Below, piece by piece: positions 51,312 through 63,764 of a stretch of DNA of 64,000 nucleotides. Position 1 is the first letter of the stretch. The number at the start of each line of letters is the position of its first letter. This DNA is from Chamaecrista fasciculata (taxonomy: Eukaryota; Streptophyta; Magnoliopsida; Fabales; Fabaceae). Made by a program: the position numbers and the translations under genes. Where the stretch lies: contig QANZ01045227.1 in NCBI GenBank assembly GCA_003254925.1, positions 177,918-241,917 of the forward strand. The letters are read 5' to 3'. The notes below the pieces were generated by a model. It saw only the letters and a list, made by a program, of their open reading frames with translations. It did no database searches and had not been told where the DNA came from.

Positions 51312-54300
51312 CTATACTTTAGCCCCAGGAGGAGGTCCTCTTCTCAATCTTTTAAAAGGAGGAGGTTTGAAACACTGAGATTTGAAATCCTGAGACTTAA
51401 CCAAATTGTCACCTAAAAGGCCAATAGAAAGCAACGGTCAAAAATGAAAACCAACCTGCACTCTAGTACAACAAATGGAATGAACAAATTCACAAAATAT
51501 TCACACGGGTCAGAGCAGAAGTCTATCTTGTTGATCATAATATACAATTGCGGCCTGTCACCAATTATGATACAAGTAACCATAATTTTACACATGATTT
51601 TTTTTTGTTGGAAAAAAATTATGGTTCAGCACGTAGTGTTTCAAAAAGTAATTGAGAACTGATAGATGTTATAAACAGTCTTTGAGTGTTGCAATTAAAT
51701 ATGTTGTTAATTCTCCTCTTTCTCTACCTAAGTTTTGCTCTTCCTTTTCTCTGTTCAATTAACAGCAAAAGTTTTTTATATTAAAAGGCCTTTTAAGAAC
51801 AATAATTTTGCCTTCCAAGTTTGAAGAAAAGAAGAGGCCTATTGACTAACCAGAGGTGTTGGAAAACTTCATAATATCCACCTTGCCTTTCAAATGACAA
51901 CCTTTCAGCATGCTATCATATCCAGATCTCTTTGCGGAAACAATGACGACATCATTCTCCATCTTCTGTTCAGGAGCTGAACACTGACCTTTAAGAGGCT
52001 CCATATAACAAAACCTAGTACGACAAGAACATGGAATAGATTAAAAACACAACAGGCCTTTTTTGTAAAACGAAATATCAAGACGAGGGTGATGCAGAGA
52101 ACAAAAGATCATATATAAATGTAATATCATAATAGGAAAACCCCAACACGAACATGCAGTTTTTTGGTATTAATTTCAAGTAAACCGTTTTCCAACCTAT
52201 ATGGTATCCTTAATAATGATAACACTAACATTTATTAGCAAGCAATATTACCAGCAAATGACAACTGATTGGTTAACCTTATTCATTTCCGTCTAGAGAC
52301 AGTACATGTTCTTCCCTAATTACTACATGCATCTGGGCATAATTTATATAAACTAGTGTGCTTCAGCATGTCACAATTGCACATAATCAGAGTGCTTTCT
52401 ACCAATGTGATTGTTATGAAGTTTATAAACATAAGATTAAGCTTATGACAAGACAGTTAAGCATTCCATGAGAAATCTAGCCAGCCGGAAGACTAACGGT
52501 AACTACTTAATTAAATACCTTCTAATACTATGCAGAATAAATTATGTCATACTCTCAAATCTCAATATGTGTGCCCCAGAAAACAGCAATGAAAGACTAT
52601 AAATCCCACAGTACAGTCATGTCAAACTAGGCCCATATGGATTAGTTCATAGTATGTAATTGAGTTAAAAAAATCAACAGAATCATCAAGCCATAAACAC
52701 TTTGAAACCCCAGAAAGTGCAAAACATATGCATTCCTAAAGTTTCAAACAGCTATAAGTGAAAAAAACCACCTTGACAAACACAAATGTGCAATTGAGGA
52801 TAATCAAAGAAAATGCTCATCTATAATCATATCCAAGTAATAAGGCACCAAGGACCAAACAACATAGATTTCTGATATCGTTAATAATATACCATTGATC
52901 AGGTAATTTTCTGCTGTCAAAGCCTGAAGGCAACATCCTCCATTTTCTGCACTTGTCACATTGTACCCATTCGCGATCTGGTTTGTTGACACAATTATCT
53001 TTGTCCTAGAGGAAGAGTTGAAGCAAACAAATAAGTATGACTCACCTTCCTAAGATATACATGTTCAAGCTACATATAGTTAGTTCATACATTAATACGG
53101 AAATCCAATGCCTTATATTAACTCATTTAAGGGTGGCTCATTTATTAAGGCTAAAGCTATTAAGGTATTCATCTTTGGATCTTCTTAAAAGATATAGAAA
53201 GTACTTTCTATTATCATATTCACAAATCTCAAGATAACTTAACAAATCATGACATAATCTAATGGTGGAGAAACAAGCATTAAGAAAAGACATGTAATTA
53301 TGAAGAAATGTACAAAATAAGTGATTTACCAACTTAAGCGCATCAAAATTTTTGTCCCAGTATTCATGTACTTTCCTACCAAGCCAATGCTCCAGAAGTG
53401 CATATGACTCACAGTCCTGGAATCCCTGCTTGTTATTATGCACCCAGACACGACGACCATCCCCATCATCCTGAGGCATGAAGGATGCAAAGATAACAGC
53501 TCAGACGTTGTAAAGAGAATGTTTCCTTTAAAGCAGAAACAACAGCTAAACTATTGAGTAAGCATTTTACAAGACTTGGAAGAAAAAGTTGATGAGCCAA
53601 AACGCAATAAAAAAGGAACTTTTCAAAGCTAGCAACTTCAATTTTATGTAGTAACATTCGTATTATATTTGGTGATTCACATGAGCTTATAATTAAAGTC
53701 ACAAAAATTAAGCACCTTAAATCAAGAACCTATTAAATCAATTAATATTGAAACTGCACTAATTTTAAAGGGCGACACCAAAGACAATACAACACTTGTC
53801 ATTTGGGGGTTAATGAAATTGGGAAATACTTATGAATTATGATAGAGACCATACCATTAAAGCAGTCACATCAATGACACCAATAACACCTCGACCAACA
53901 TCTGCATTATGAATCATTCCACCAACTCTCTTGTAAGCCTATAAAAAAAGTAGAGAAAGCTTGAATTTAGTTCATGTAAACTAATATAAGATGATCATAC
54001 AAGGTGGATTTTATAATGAAGGAAGCTAATCCATTCTCAAGGCTCAAAATGTACACAACTCTCAACAAGAACTCAACACCAAAAAAATAAAAATTCACAA
54101 CTATTGATGTCTAGACTACAACACTAGCACTACTGAATCGATCAAAAAGAGCATGAAAGCCGATAATGAAAATTACAAATTAAAAGGATACACACATTAT
54201 GTGAATGTCAGAGTAAATATGCATATTCACAGACATTTTGAAACACTAGAACGTTTAAACCAGCATGTTGGCCCACCTCTTGTATGGCAACACATGCTTT

Positions 54301-57300
54301 AATAAGGGAATATAGGATACCTGAGTTATTAAGATATCCAAAACCTCAGGCTTTTAAGTTATAAGAATAAGAATTTTGAGTTATTTTAAATTTTCATAAC
54401 ATAGATAAAACTTAGATTCTAAATGTTGATTGATAATTAGATTTGTGTGAAAATGCTAAGGTCATCTCAAAGCCACTAGTATAAACCTACATTACAGACC
54501 AACTTCTCACCTCAATCAAGCGACCATGCCAATACAAAAATATTCCACAGTTTGCCTGCTCCCACTCTAACTGACTGAATCCCAGAGTCAAGCCAACATG
54601 CTTTCCCAAGATATAATCGGTTTCAATAACAGTTTTAGTAAGAAAATTTCCTAGTGGTCGACTTCTAACCTGCACATAGTAGAAGTAAATAGTTAGGATG
54701 AAACACAGCATGCTCAAAAAACACTTTTTTGTCCATATTATAAATTAACTAATTTAAAAAATTCATGATAGAGATTACTGGTGAATGTTGGACGCTTATC
54801 TTCATCCGCGGAACTAAGAAGATAACTTCTAAATAAGATCGTAATGAATAATCCAATGGAACCTAAAAAAGAAAGAAACATAGAATGAATAACATATTTT
54901 AGACAACCTCTTTTTCTAAAAATATTAAAATAAAAGACTCCTAACCTTTTGAGTGACTTGCCCAGGGCGAGAACGGATCCTTTTAGAGCGGATGAAAATG
55001 TCACCTTGGTGGAATGAACTTCCACCTTTTACTCCATCTTGCCATTGTAAACAATAATTTGATCCCCATTTATCCAGGTTCCATATGTAAATTTGTGTTC
55101 CTGTGCCACCATAAAACAATGCTGCCTTTTCACCAATGAGATATTTGTTAAAAGGCGAGAATTCTTGAATAGCCTTTAAGTTGTATTTGGCCAATGCTTT
55201 AGAGTGAACACTTGTGTCTACCTCCATAAGTTGTCCTTGTCGACGGTAACTAACTATGGGGATCTCGATATTCTGCAGTTAGAAAATGAAATAAAGTAAC
55301 AATAAAACTTAATAAACAGAGAAACAATATCTAAAGAATGAAGTCAATCCAACACTTCAAATTCAAATCACAGCTATTTAATTCTATGAAAACATCAGAA
55401 ACAAGATCCGGATTCTTTAAACACCCTAGAATCACTGAAAAACTACAAGTATAGTAAACTCATTATTTTGAAATATACCTCTTTCCCTTCATTCAGCGAC
55501 TGTGAAAGGAAAGCTATAGATCTGGAACTAGCAGTTTGGGTTAAAACAAGAGCATCACTTCCAAGCCTCATTGCTCCAGTCTGGGAAAAACACACACAAA
55601 CACATGAATGAACAATTTGGAATCCACTGAAAAGCAAGACACACAGAAATTATAGAAATAGAAGTAATTGAAGATATGCTATATTAATAATTTATTCTTC
55701 CAATTCAACATGAACTGGTATTAGACTATTAGTCCTTATACTCAGCTCAATAAAGTGATAAACAAAATCATCCAAAATTAATGAATTCCTCTATCAATTA
55801 CAGTAACAATGACATTCTGTATGACATACCCTAAATCAACCTGTGGAGAAAACAGCTAAGAAAAAAATAAATAAATATTTGATAAAAGAGAAGAATAAAT
55901 TAAATGAGTTGAGCATGTAATATCCTCCTAGAACAGCAAAAATCTAAAAAGGGTACAGACAACAAGACCATTAACTCCATAGGGCTACAATCCTTATGAA
56001 TATGCTAGTATGCACCAAAGTCGTGGCAAAGGCAAAAGATATCCCAAAATTCCAAAAACAAAATGAAAGCACACACTTATTCCAACCGGGGAAAAATCCC
56101 AAACAATGGAAAAATAAAATAAAATAAGCAAATGAAAAAACTACCTTGAATCCAACACCAAATCTGCCAATGCGATCTGGCTCGTCACAGTCAGGATGAT
56201 TGTGTCCAAAAGAAACCATTTTAACAATTTCTTCATAATTCATTCCACAGCCATCATCAATAACTGACAGCATAGGTTCATTGTTGCCAGATTTCTTCAT
56301 CTTTATCATATCTATAAAAATGTCCATCCTGTTACATTGCACCAATAACAAGTACAGTTTGATGGGAAAGAGCTCAGCAAAGAAAGTATTCTAAAACATA
56401 ATGTATCAAGTTATACCACTTCACTAATCCTTTTCAATTCCAAAAATAGAGTCAAAATCCCAGAAGGAAAAACTGTCACTTAAAGGCTATAACTTTCTAC
56501 TTTCACATTAGGGCCAAATACAGCAATACCTACATATGCAAGAGATTTATGAAAATTATATTTAGAAGCTGCAGAAACGTTTCAAGTAGGCATATTTGGA
56601 CTTCCTACACTTGAGTGTGGATGTAGGCGCAACTAAGTCTTTGTTGTGTTACCTTTTATTTTAAGATGAATCATATTAGAACTACAAACTACTCTAAACT
56701 CTTTGATAACCTTATTACCTAATTTACGGACACCGACAATAATACTTCTACTATTTGAGGAACACCTGAACTGACATCAAATCCCTTTCCTTGAACTTGA
56801 ACCAGTAAGAAGTTGATATTAAAGTTACCAAATGTTTCCCACGTCAGGTGATCAAACCAAAAGTATTAAGCTGAATTCATACAGTAGTGCGTCCCATTCA
56901 TTTGCAATGCAAGCAGTTCCAGGAAATATGAGAAATAAAATAATGAACAATAAAGCAAATAAATACATAAATAGACACAAAGTGATTGACATTGTGCAAG
57001 AAATAAAACCTACTTGGTTGCTTTGGCATCCCTTGAATTGTCAACAAGCTCAGCTATTCCACCAAAAATCCACCCAGAATGAGCCTGACCAAGAGTTTTC
57101 AAGTAACTTGGGTGTACCCGCACAAAATTTTTCTCAGAGAGTATGTCCTGCTTCATAGGATGAGATTGAGGTCCACTACACAGTTCAGCTGTGGAATGAC
57201 ATGCACGATCTTCAGACTGAGACTTAAGAGCTGGGGAGATGGAGCATAAATCTTCATCACATGTGGAAACTTTCGCCATTACAGTATCAGATCTACCATG

Positions 57301-58729
57301 CACCTCAGCCAGATGAGAACCTGCTTCTGGAGCAACCACTACAGATCATTTTCATCCTTGTAAAAGTGCTTTCAGAAACCAAGCTTAACGTACTCAAAAG
57401 CAAACTTAGGCTGTGCTCATATTATACATAGTTTGCACAAAAGTTTCAGATGTTTTTGTTGTATTTAACACAAATTTCTGACTAAGCATGAAAAGAGTTG
57501 AGTATGCTAAAAATTTTTAAAAAAAAAAAAAAAACCTGATTCACAATCCCTTGAATGAATATCGACAGTAAATGTCTTATCCACATCATATGCAACCCTG
57601 ACCGGGCTTGAAGTTGATGCTTCAACAGGGGGCAGTATGTAGAACTTGCACTGCTTAAACACTGCACTGGCAACCTACAAAACTACTGTCTTAGTAAATC
57701 ACATTTAACAGCTCAAAAAAACAAAGCAAAAGAATAACACTTTTAAAATCACCCGTTGCTTACTATAATAAAACAAACCATGTCAAACTTGTGCCTACAA
57801 TGACAAAACTAACCTGATTTTTCTGGACAGTGACACTAATACAAATCCAATTCTATAGTAGTTACCTGCACACAACACTTGTGCTTCGGCTAATATAAAA
57901 CATTTTTTTATGTGACAATGCTAAGGTGTCAGCTTAACTTCAATATTTGTACTTCTTAGGACACAAACTTCAAAGATGCTTCAAATGACTTAAGCTTTCT
58001 CCCAAAACACAAAAATCTTAGCTTGTGAATAGGTAGACTAGATCTAATGGTCATTTTATGCAAATCCAAGGAAGAGTCAAATACAAGTAAACAGTCATCA
58101 TTCCACATATATTGATGCAATTATTTTCTCCATTTATTTTAGTAAGTTTCCTAGGTTTGACCAATTAATCTTCATATTAGAATAATAGTAGAGCGACTTA
58201 AATATTGTTTGCTCGCATTCATCTTAAATGGCTGAAAGTTATGCAAACATAAGAGTTTTACGTCAGTTTTCCTCAAGTCAAACGCACAAACTGCTGGATC
58301 ACTATAATATTATATAAGTGGGAACAAAAGAATCACAGTTTTTCTTCTAATCAAGCTGAACATAACTGGAGGCCCTTTTGCTAAGAAAAAAATGATATCA
58401 GAGAAACATCACTAGTAAGAAAAGGCCATTAATTAAAAAAAAAAAAAGGAGTCGGATTATCCTATATAATATAATTTGATTTCAAAACGTCCTATTTAAA
58501 TATACAATACTTTTTATATTAATATGATAATATGATATGATATTTGAACTAACTTCACCCTACTAGTTCACAAAGAAACATACAACCAAGCCAAATTACA
58601 GGTCTTTGTCACCAAACAGAAGGCATGACTAGTCCTGCTATTCATATAACTAAAAAAACGAAAGTTTAAAAAAAAAGTTGAGATTTCATCCAAACTATGT
58701 TTAGAATCATCGCATCATAATTCATAAAT

Positions 58730-58763
<34 letters not shown>

Positions 58764-58985
58764 TAAATGAGCACGTTGCAGCACAATTAAACATCTGCCA
58801 AAACAGTGATTAAAGCAAACAAAGAATAAAGACGAGTTAGGGAATATATACATATATATATCAAATACCATGTTATTCTTCTGTAGGAAACTCAAAAATC
58901 TCCCCCACTCGCCCTCGTCTCGTGAGTTGCTTGGGGCAGGACATAATGAAAACTGGGGCAATCCAGAAAGGTTATTATATTTCAT
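51312..58985 (-). CDS. MORC (microrchidia) GHKL ATPase with CW-type zinc finger
   Basis: Thirteen exons: 58985-58869, 57674-57536, 57338-57014, 56328-56145, 55580-55479, 55272-54946, 54862-54779, 54669-54511, 53938-53855, 53470-53330, 53005-52893, 52014-51851 and 51412-51312, giving 679 residues. The GHKL ATPase shows the N box ELVDNSRDA (about 182-190), DDGCGM (218-223) and GRFGVGFK (248-255), followed by an S5-like domain with an IRSKRIRSRP stretch. A CW zinc finger spans about 567-603: W567, C570, C573, W576, W592, C594 and C603 are all present, so binding of methylated histone H3K4 is plausible. The tail is short and basic (KPPPFKRLRRGPPP), with no long coiled coil visible. MORC ATPases clamp DNA and compact chromatin in gene silencing. 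The start ATG is inferred; exon 1 could extend upstream. Confidence 0.9.
58728..58762. repeat. AC/AT compound microsatellite in MORC intron 1
   Basis: An ACACAC tract passes into TATATA at about 58728-58762, just inside intron 1. Confidence 0.9.
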
Positions 58986-59329
58986 CTTTGAAAGTATAGT
59001 TTTTATGCTCAATTCTAGAGGCCTGTAGATATTTAAGAACAAGAAGTTTAATCGGTCAATAGATCGTAGAGTAATTTTAATTGAAAATATAACAGACTTT
59101 TTCCTCTTAAGAGAAAAAAAAAACAATAACTACCCTTTCATTTTAAAAAAAGAAAAAGCCGTTTAATGATAGCGATATTAAAACCAATCATGAGCTTTCA
59201 ATTAACTTAAGCTTTCTACATTACGGTGGTTTTTAACAGAGTACGAAAACCTCAGTTACCAAGATAGTAAGAAATACAAATGCAGTAAAGATAAAATCTC
59301 ATACAGTATAGGCGGCGGGTCTGGGCATT

Positions 59330-59680
59330 TGGCGTGACAAATAATCTTCTGGTCTTTCTTCAACAGAACGCGGACCATCCTCACGACAAAATAGTTGGTT
59401 TATTTTACAAGATTAAAGAGTGGAAGCATGAACCTCTAAGTGAGGGGTTCGCCGCAATGGGGATAAACCCTAGAAATCGGAGCGAGAGAGAGTGGCGAAA
59501 AGAAAGCGAAAGAAACGCAATGAGGGAGAGAAGAGAGAAGGCAAGAGTCGTAAGAAAAGCCAGAGTTAGAGAGAGAAAGAAGAATGAGGTGTGAAGAAGA
59601 AGAAAGAAAGAGACGAAGAACAGACTAGCGTCAGAGAGAAGGAGAAACGTATGTGACCAATGGTTGCGGTAGCAACTGGA
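59330..59680 (-). promoter_or_regulatory. Probable MORC leader/promoter region
   Basis: Purine-rich on plus, so pyrimidine-rich on the MORC sense strand. No clear TATA. It probably includes the 5' UTR and transcription start. Open frames on plus (59334-59594) are Arg/Glu-rich by-products of GA-rich sequence. Confidence 0.4.
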
Positions 59681-59722
59681 GAGGAAGAGAGAGAGAGAGG
59701 CAAAGAGAGAGGCAAAGAGAGA

Positions 59723-59771
<49 letters not shown>
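59681..59771. repeat. (GA)n microsatellite
   Basis: About 90 bases of GA repeat, with three GGCAAAGAGAGA-type interruptions in the left half and a perfect run in the right half. It lies upstream of the MORC gene; GAGA/CT tracts often sit in plant promoters. Confidence 0.95.
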
Positions 59772-59773
<2 letters not shown>

Positions 59774-59849
59774 TTACAGTGTACGGTTGGCACTATCTAC
59801 GCCCAAGTATGTAACTGAAGGAAAAGTGTGGTGTGATGGAGCAATTGGT

Positions 59850-60180
59850 GGGACCAATCTGCAACTTTCTGTTTTCCTTTTAATACCTTTTTTAAAATTT
59901 TTAGATATACTTTTTTAAAGATTTTAATTTTTTTCCATTAATATCCATTACATCATCCCGACAAATAATATTTTAGAGATTAAATAATTAATATTTGTAA
60001 ACACAATTAAGCATTAGAGAAAATATAGTTTTAATATTGAGATAAATTTGAATACTAAAAGATAAACAATTTCTCATATATTTTTATTTTCTTAAAATTA
60101 TGTATTATTATATAATATTATTTAAAATTATAAGTTTTTTATTTAAAGAAAGCAAAATCTTATGTAATTTATTCGTATTA
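59850..60180. other. AT-rich spacer, no gene seen
   Basis: No coding potential or clear repeat ends. Confidence 0.6.
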
Positions 60181-60187
60181 AGATTTT

Positions 60188-61199
60188 TGTTAGATATAAA
60201 GGTTTCACCTAATTTTTGATTTTGATAATAACAAAACAAATTATAATATCTGATTTAATTGAGTTTGATCTAATTAAATATATGAATTTATTAAATATTT
60301 GATTGGGTTAATTAGTGTTTGCTTGATAAAACATCAAACAATTAAATGTTGTTTGAATTTTGAAATAGTTGATCATGATTTGATTCAATTAATTAATTAT
60401 GATACAAAATTATTGAAATAAATTAATTATAATTAGATTATGTCTAAGAAAATGGTAATATTATTATTCAAATTTACTTTATCGTTAATAATAATTGTAT
60501 AAGATGTTATCAAACAAAAAAGAATGTCTTATTTATGGAAAGGATTCATGTTTCTTGCAACTTCCAAGTGATATATTGAGACATAAAAGAGGGAAGATTT
60601 GTTGACGAAATCTTCATCATCATTGCAAATAATGTAAATTACTGCAAAATTCTGCAATTAATTTCAATATGTTGACTTTTAAAAATAGTTGCTGCAGACC
60701 ACACTATATAACAGGAGTTCCAGGCTTCCAGCGACTCAATTTCTAAAGAGCAAAGTGTTAGGAAAAGAAATCCCTAAAGTTTCTTTCTTTGCATTTTTTG
60801 TGAAGTATGAGTGAGGAATGAAGATAAAAGAAGAGAGAGAAAGAGAAAATATGATTTTATATATTTTTATTTCATAAATTTTATATTTTCTCTTTCTCTT
60901 TAACTCCACAAAAAATCTAGATCTAGAGGATCCAATCCTGTTTAGTATTCACTGTTCAAATTTTACGTGTTGTCGTTATCTATTTATGATATTAATATTT
61001 TTGAATTTTTTACATTCTCGAGCCATGAATTACTGAAGTTGTTTGCACAAGCCAAGGTACTTGATAGCTTCTAGTAACTCTAGGTTCTATTCTTTCATCG
61101 TTTTTTAAATAAATTTCTTCGTTCTATACTAAAAAAAAAGTTGTTTTGCTTAATTTATTAAGTGATCATATTTTGAGCTTAGTCACAAGGTGATCAACA
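60188..61199 (+). mobile_element. Probable solo LTR (about 1.0 kb)
   Basis: Starts TGTTAGATATAAAGGTTTCA and ends GGTGATCAACA (TG...CA). Inside are a TATATAA box (about 60706), a candidate transcript start region and an AATAAA-like signal near 61110, in the order expected of an LTR. The flanks ATTTT and CTTTT agree at 4 of 5 bases. No internal retroelement genes adjoin, so it would be a solo LTR. The ends are inferred without a second copy for comparison. Confidence 0.45.
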
Positions 61200-61204
61200 C
61201 TTTT

Positions 61205-62310
61205 GAGTCTAAATTTATTAGAATGTAGTTCAAAAAAGATTCATTTTATTTTCTTTCTTATATGATTCTGAGTAAGCAAGTGAGAACTGAGAACCCATCT
61301 TAAATCAATTTTTAATGAGCATATGAAAATTCTATTATGGTGTATAACTTTTTTTTTTTAATTCATATTATGGTGTATATTGCTTGTGAACAAAGTGTAA
61401 AACAGATCTTGTTAAATATAAAAATTGCTTACTATATAAGAGGATTGAATCGTATATCATTTGAGTTGAATCAAGATAAATATCAATGTTATTTTTTTAT
61501 CTCTATACTTTTTAATTTATGCAATTCCATCTAGAAAAATATATCTACAAATTAATTTTAAGTGAAAATTAGTTTTGAATTATTTCAAAATTATTTTTAT
61601 AAATACATATTCACTCATCGATCTTCTTAGTTTTAACTCTTACTATTGATTCGAAAAAGAAAAAGTATCTACTTTCACTCATTTTCATATTTTAATACAT
61701 GATTTTGAAAAAAGGAATATTCATAAATGTATGATGATAAATAGATATTCATGTATATTAATTAATATGAGACTTCAAGTAATTTAACATCAAGCTTTTT
61801 AGATTTAAGATTTTGTGAATACAATTGTTTCTGTTATAAGACTCTCTCATTATAACTATATGTATGATGTATGATATGAGTCGAATTCAAATTAATTAGA
61901 ATTAACTCCCAAATATTCAAAGGAGGAAAAAATAGAGATTCATGTATAAATTGAAAAATAGATATAGATTATATGAAATTAAAAAATAATAATAATTGTT
62001 GCATTCACGCACCTCCACCTACAATAATAGAGAACCCCATGTTTAACCAATTTAGATTCTCTGTAGTACACGGTAAATGTAGTGTTGAAATACTTTTTCT
62101 CTACCATATATCTATCATTCTCAACACTACACCCCTAAAATATTAGAGAAGATGCAAATTACATGTTCAACACATACAAATGTTCTCCCATCATTTCTCC
62201 AACACCCCATCTACATTCTACAACACACACAAATTGTCTTCCATTCCCCTTATTCCTTTACAACAAACATCGCCTTCACCCAATGGCAAAAAAAAAAACA
62301 ACACCACCAC
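61205..62310. other. AT-rich spacer, no gene seen
   Basis: Only short chance frames. A CA-rich stretch lies near 62155-62280. Confidence 0.55.
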
Positions 62311-62324
62311 TTCACCCTAATTCA

Positions 62325-62525
62325 GCGTTTGAAAATCGGATCGGATAGTTCGACCGTTGAATATTAAACATGTGTATATAATGTTATTTATATATAATAA
62401 AGGTAATTAATATTTATTATTTATTGCATCATCTGGTTCGACCGATGGTTCAACCAGTTAAACCGATCAAACCGTGAATCGAATACTTGTCCGAGTAATT
62501 GAACAATTTGGTTCTAACAACTTTG
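62325..62525. mobile_element. Relic of a second hAT element of the same family
   Basis: CATCATCTGGTTCGACCGATGG and GAATACTTGTCCGAGT (62428-62495) parallel the right end of the 62590-63171 element (CATCCGGTCCGACCAACGG, GAATGCTTGTCCGAGT). The terminal TTGGTTCTAACAACTTTG is decayed. The left end is doubtful. Confidence 0.55.
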
Positions 62526-62589
62526 TCCTAATTAATAATTATTTTAAGCATTAGTTCGATCAACTTAGCCTTTAACTACTAGTATAAAT

Positions 62590-63171
62590 CAGTGTTGTTA
62601 GAACCGGACCAGACGGTCCAACCGCCAACCGAATGTGAAAGCGAGTGGGTTCGATCAAAAAAACCAAACTGTCGGTTGGACCGGATTGAACCGGACAAAA
62701 CCGGCGAACCGGGGTCCAACCACTGGACCGAACCGGTGATCCAACTAGTTTTTTTTTGGCTTATGGTCTCTAAATATTCTCTTATTTGGTCCTCTTCCTC
62801 TATTTTTTGTTGAACTTGAAATTTGAGGGTCGAAATTTCGAATTTAATTAATTATTATGAATTTATGACTTATTAGATATTGTTTAGAATGCATTCAGTC
62901 CATTCATTTGCTTGAAAAAATGCATTTAATCTATAATCTCTAGTAGTGGAGAGAAAAATTATATTATTTAGATGAAGAAATGTATTTAGTAATAAATTAA
63001 ATGCATTTCTTAAACCACAAACAAAAAATATATAGTATTTATATTTAATATATTAAAAATAATTATTTATTGAGTCATCCGGTCCGACCAACGGTTCAAC
63101 CGATTGAACCAATCAGACCGTGAACCGAATGCTTGTCCGAGTCTCTATCCGGTTCGGTTCTGACAACACTG
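62590..63171. mobile_element. hAT-type non-autonomous element, 582 bp, perfect 8-bp TSD
   Basis: It begins CAGTGTTGTTAGAACCGGAC and ends GGTTCGGTTCTGACAACACTG, an imperfect inverted repeat. A perfect direct repeat GTATAAAT flanks it at 62582-62589 and 63172-63179. The terminal regions are rich in CCGGTT/AACCGG words while the interior is AT-rich. It contains no transposase. Confidence 0.88.
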
Positions 63172-63589
63172 GTATAAATAGAACTATATGTATTATGTTT
63201 TTGAGTCAATTCAATCAAGTTTCAAGTATTTATTATACATTGCCTTGAGCAATCAAAAGAGTGGGTTTATGTCTTTCATTTTTGGTGCCAATTATTATTA
63301 ACAGAAAAAATAGAAATATATTGGATATGGTTTGAGTCATAATTTTTTGGAAAAGTAAAAATATTATAGTTACATTAATTTGTGGAATTTTGAATTAATA
63401 TTTATCAATAACATTATTATTATTATTATTTAACATTACAATTATTATAAAGGTTTTGGGATATTACTCCAAAATTAATTTACATTGAAAGGTGGAATGG
63501 GTGTCAAACCTTTAAAATGAGTCCAACAGTTTTTACGGGAATCAAGTCCCACACTTTTTAGTTTGTATTTGACTTTGTATACTCCTCTT

Positions 63590-63740
63590 TATTCTTTTGT
63601 TCTTGAGAAGTGTGTGAGGTATATTATTATTTGTCTCTTCATTCTCTTGTTTTAGAGTGGTGTGAGATTCATTTAATAGTTGCCTATTTATTCTTATGTG
63701 TTAGAGTGGTGTAGAGTGTGTTTAAATACTAGTTTTGGAG
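63590..63740. repeat. Degenerate tandem repeat, period about 50 bp, three copies
   Basis: Copies start at 63591, 63641 and 63690. Each reads ATTCTYNTGTNTTNGAGNRG followed by TGTGNGA/GTAGAG. They differ at many positions. Confidence 0.6.
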
Positions 63741-63764
63741 AATAGAGAGTGTGGGTATACTTGG

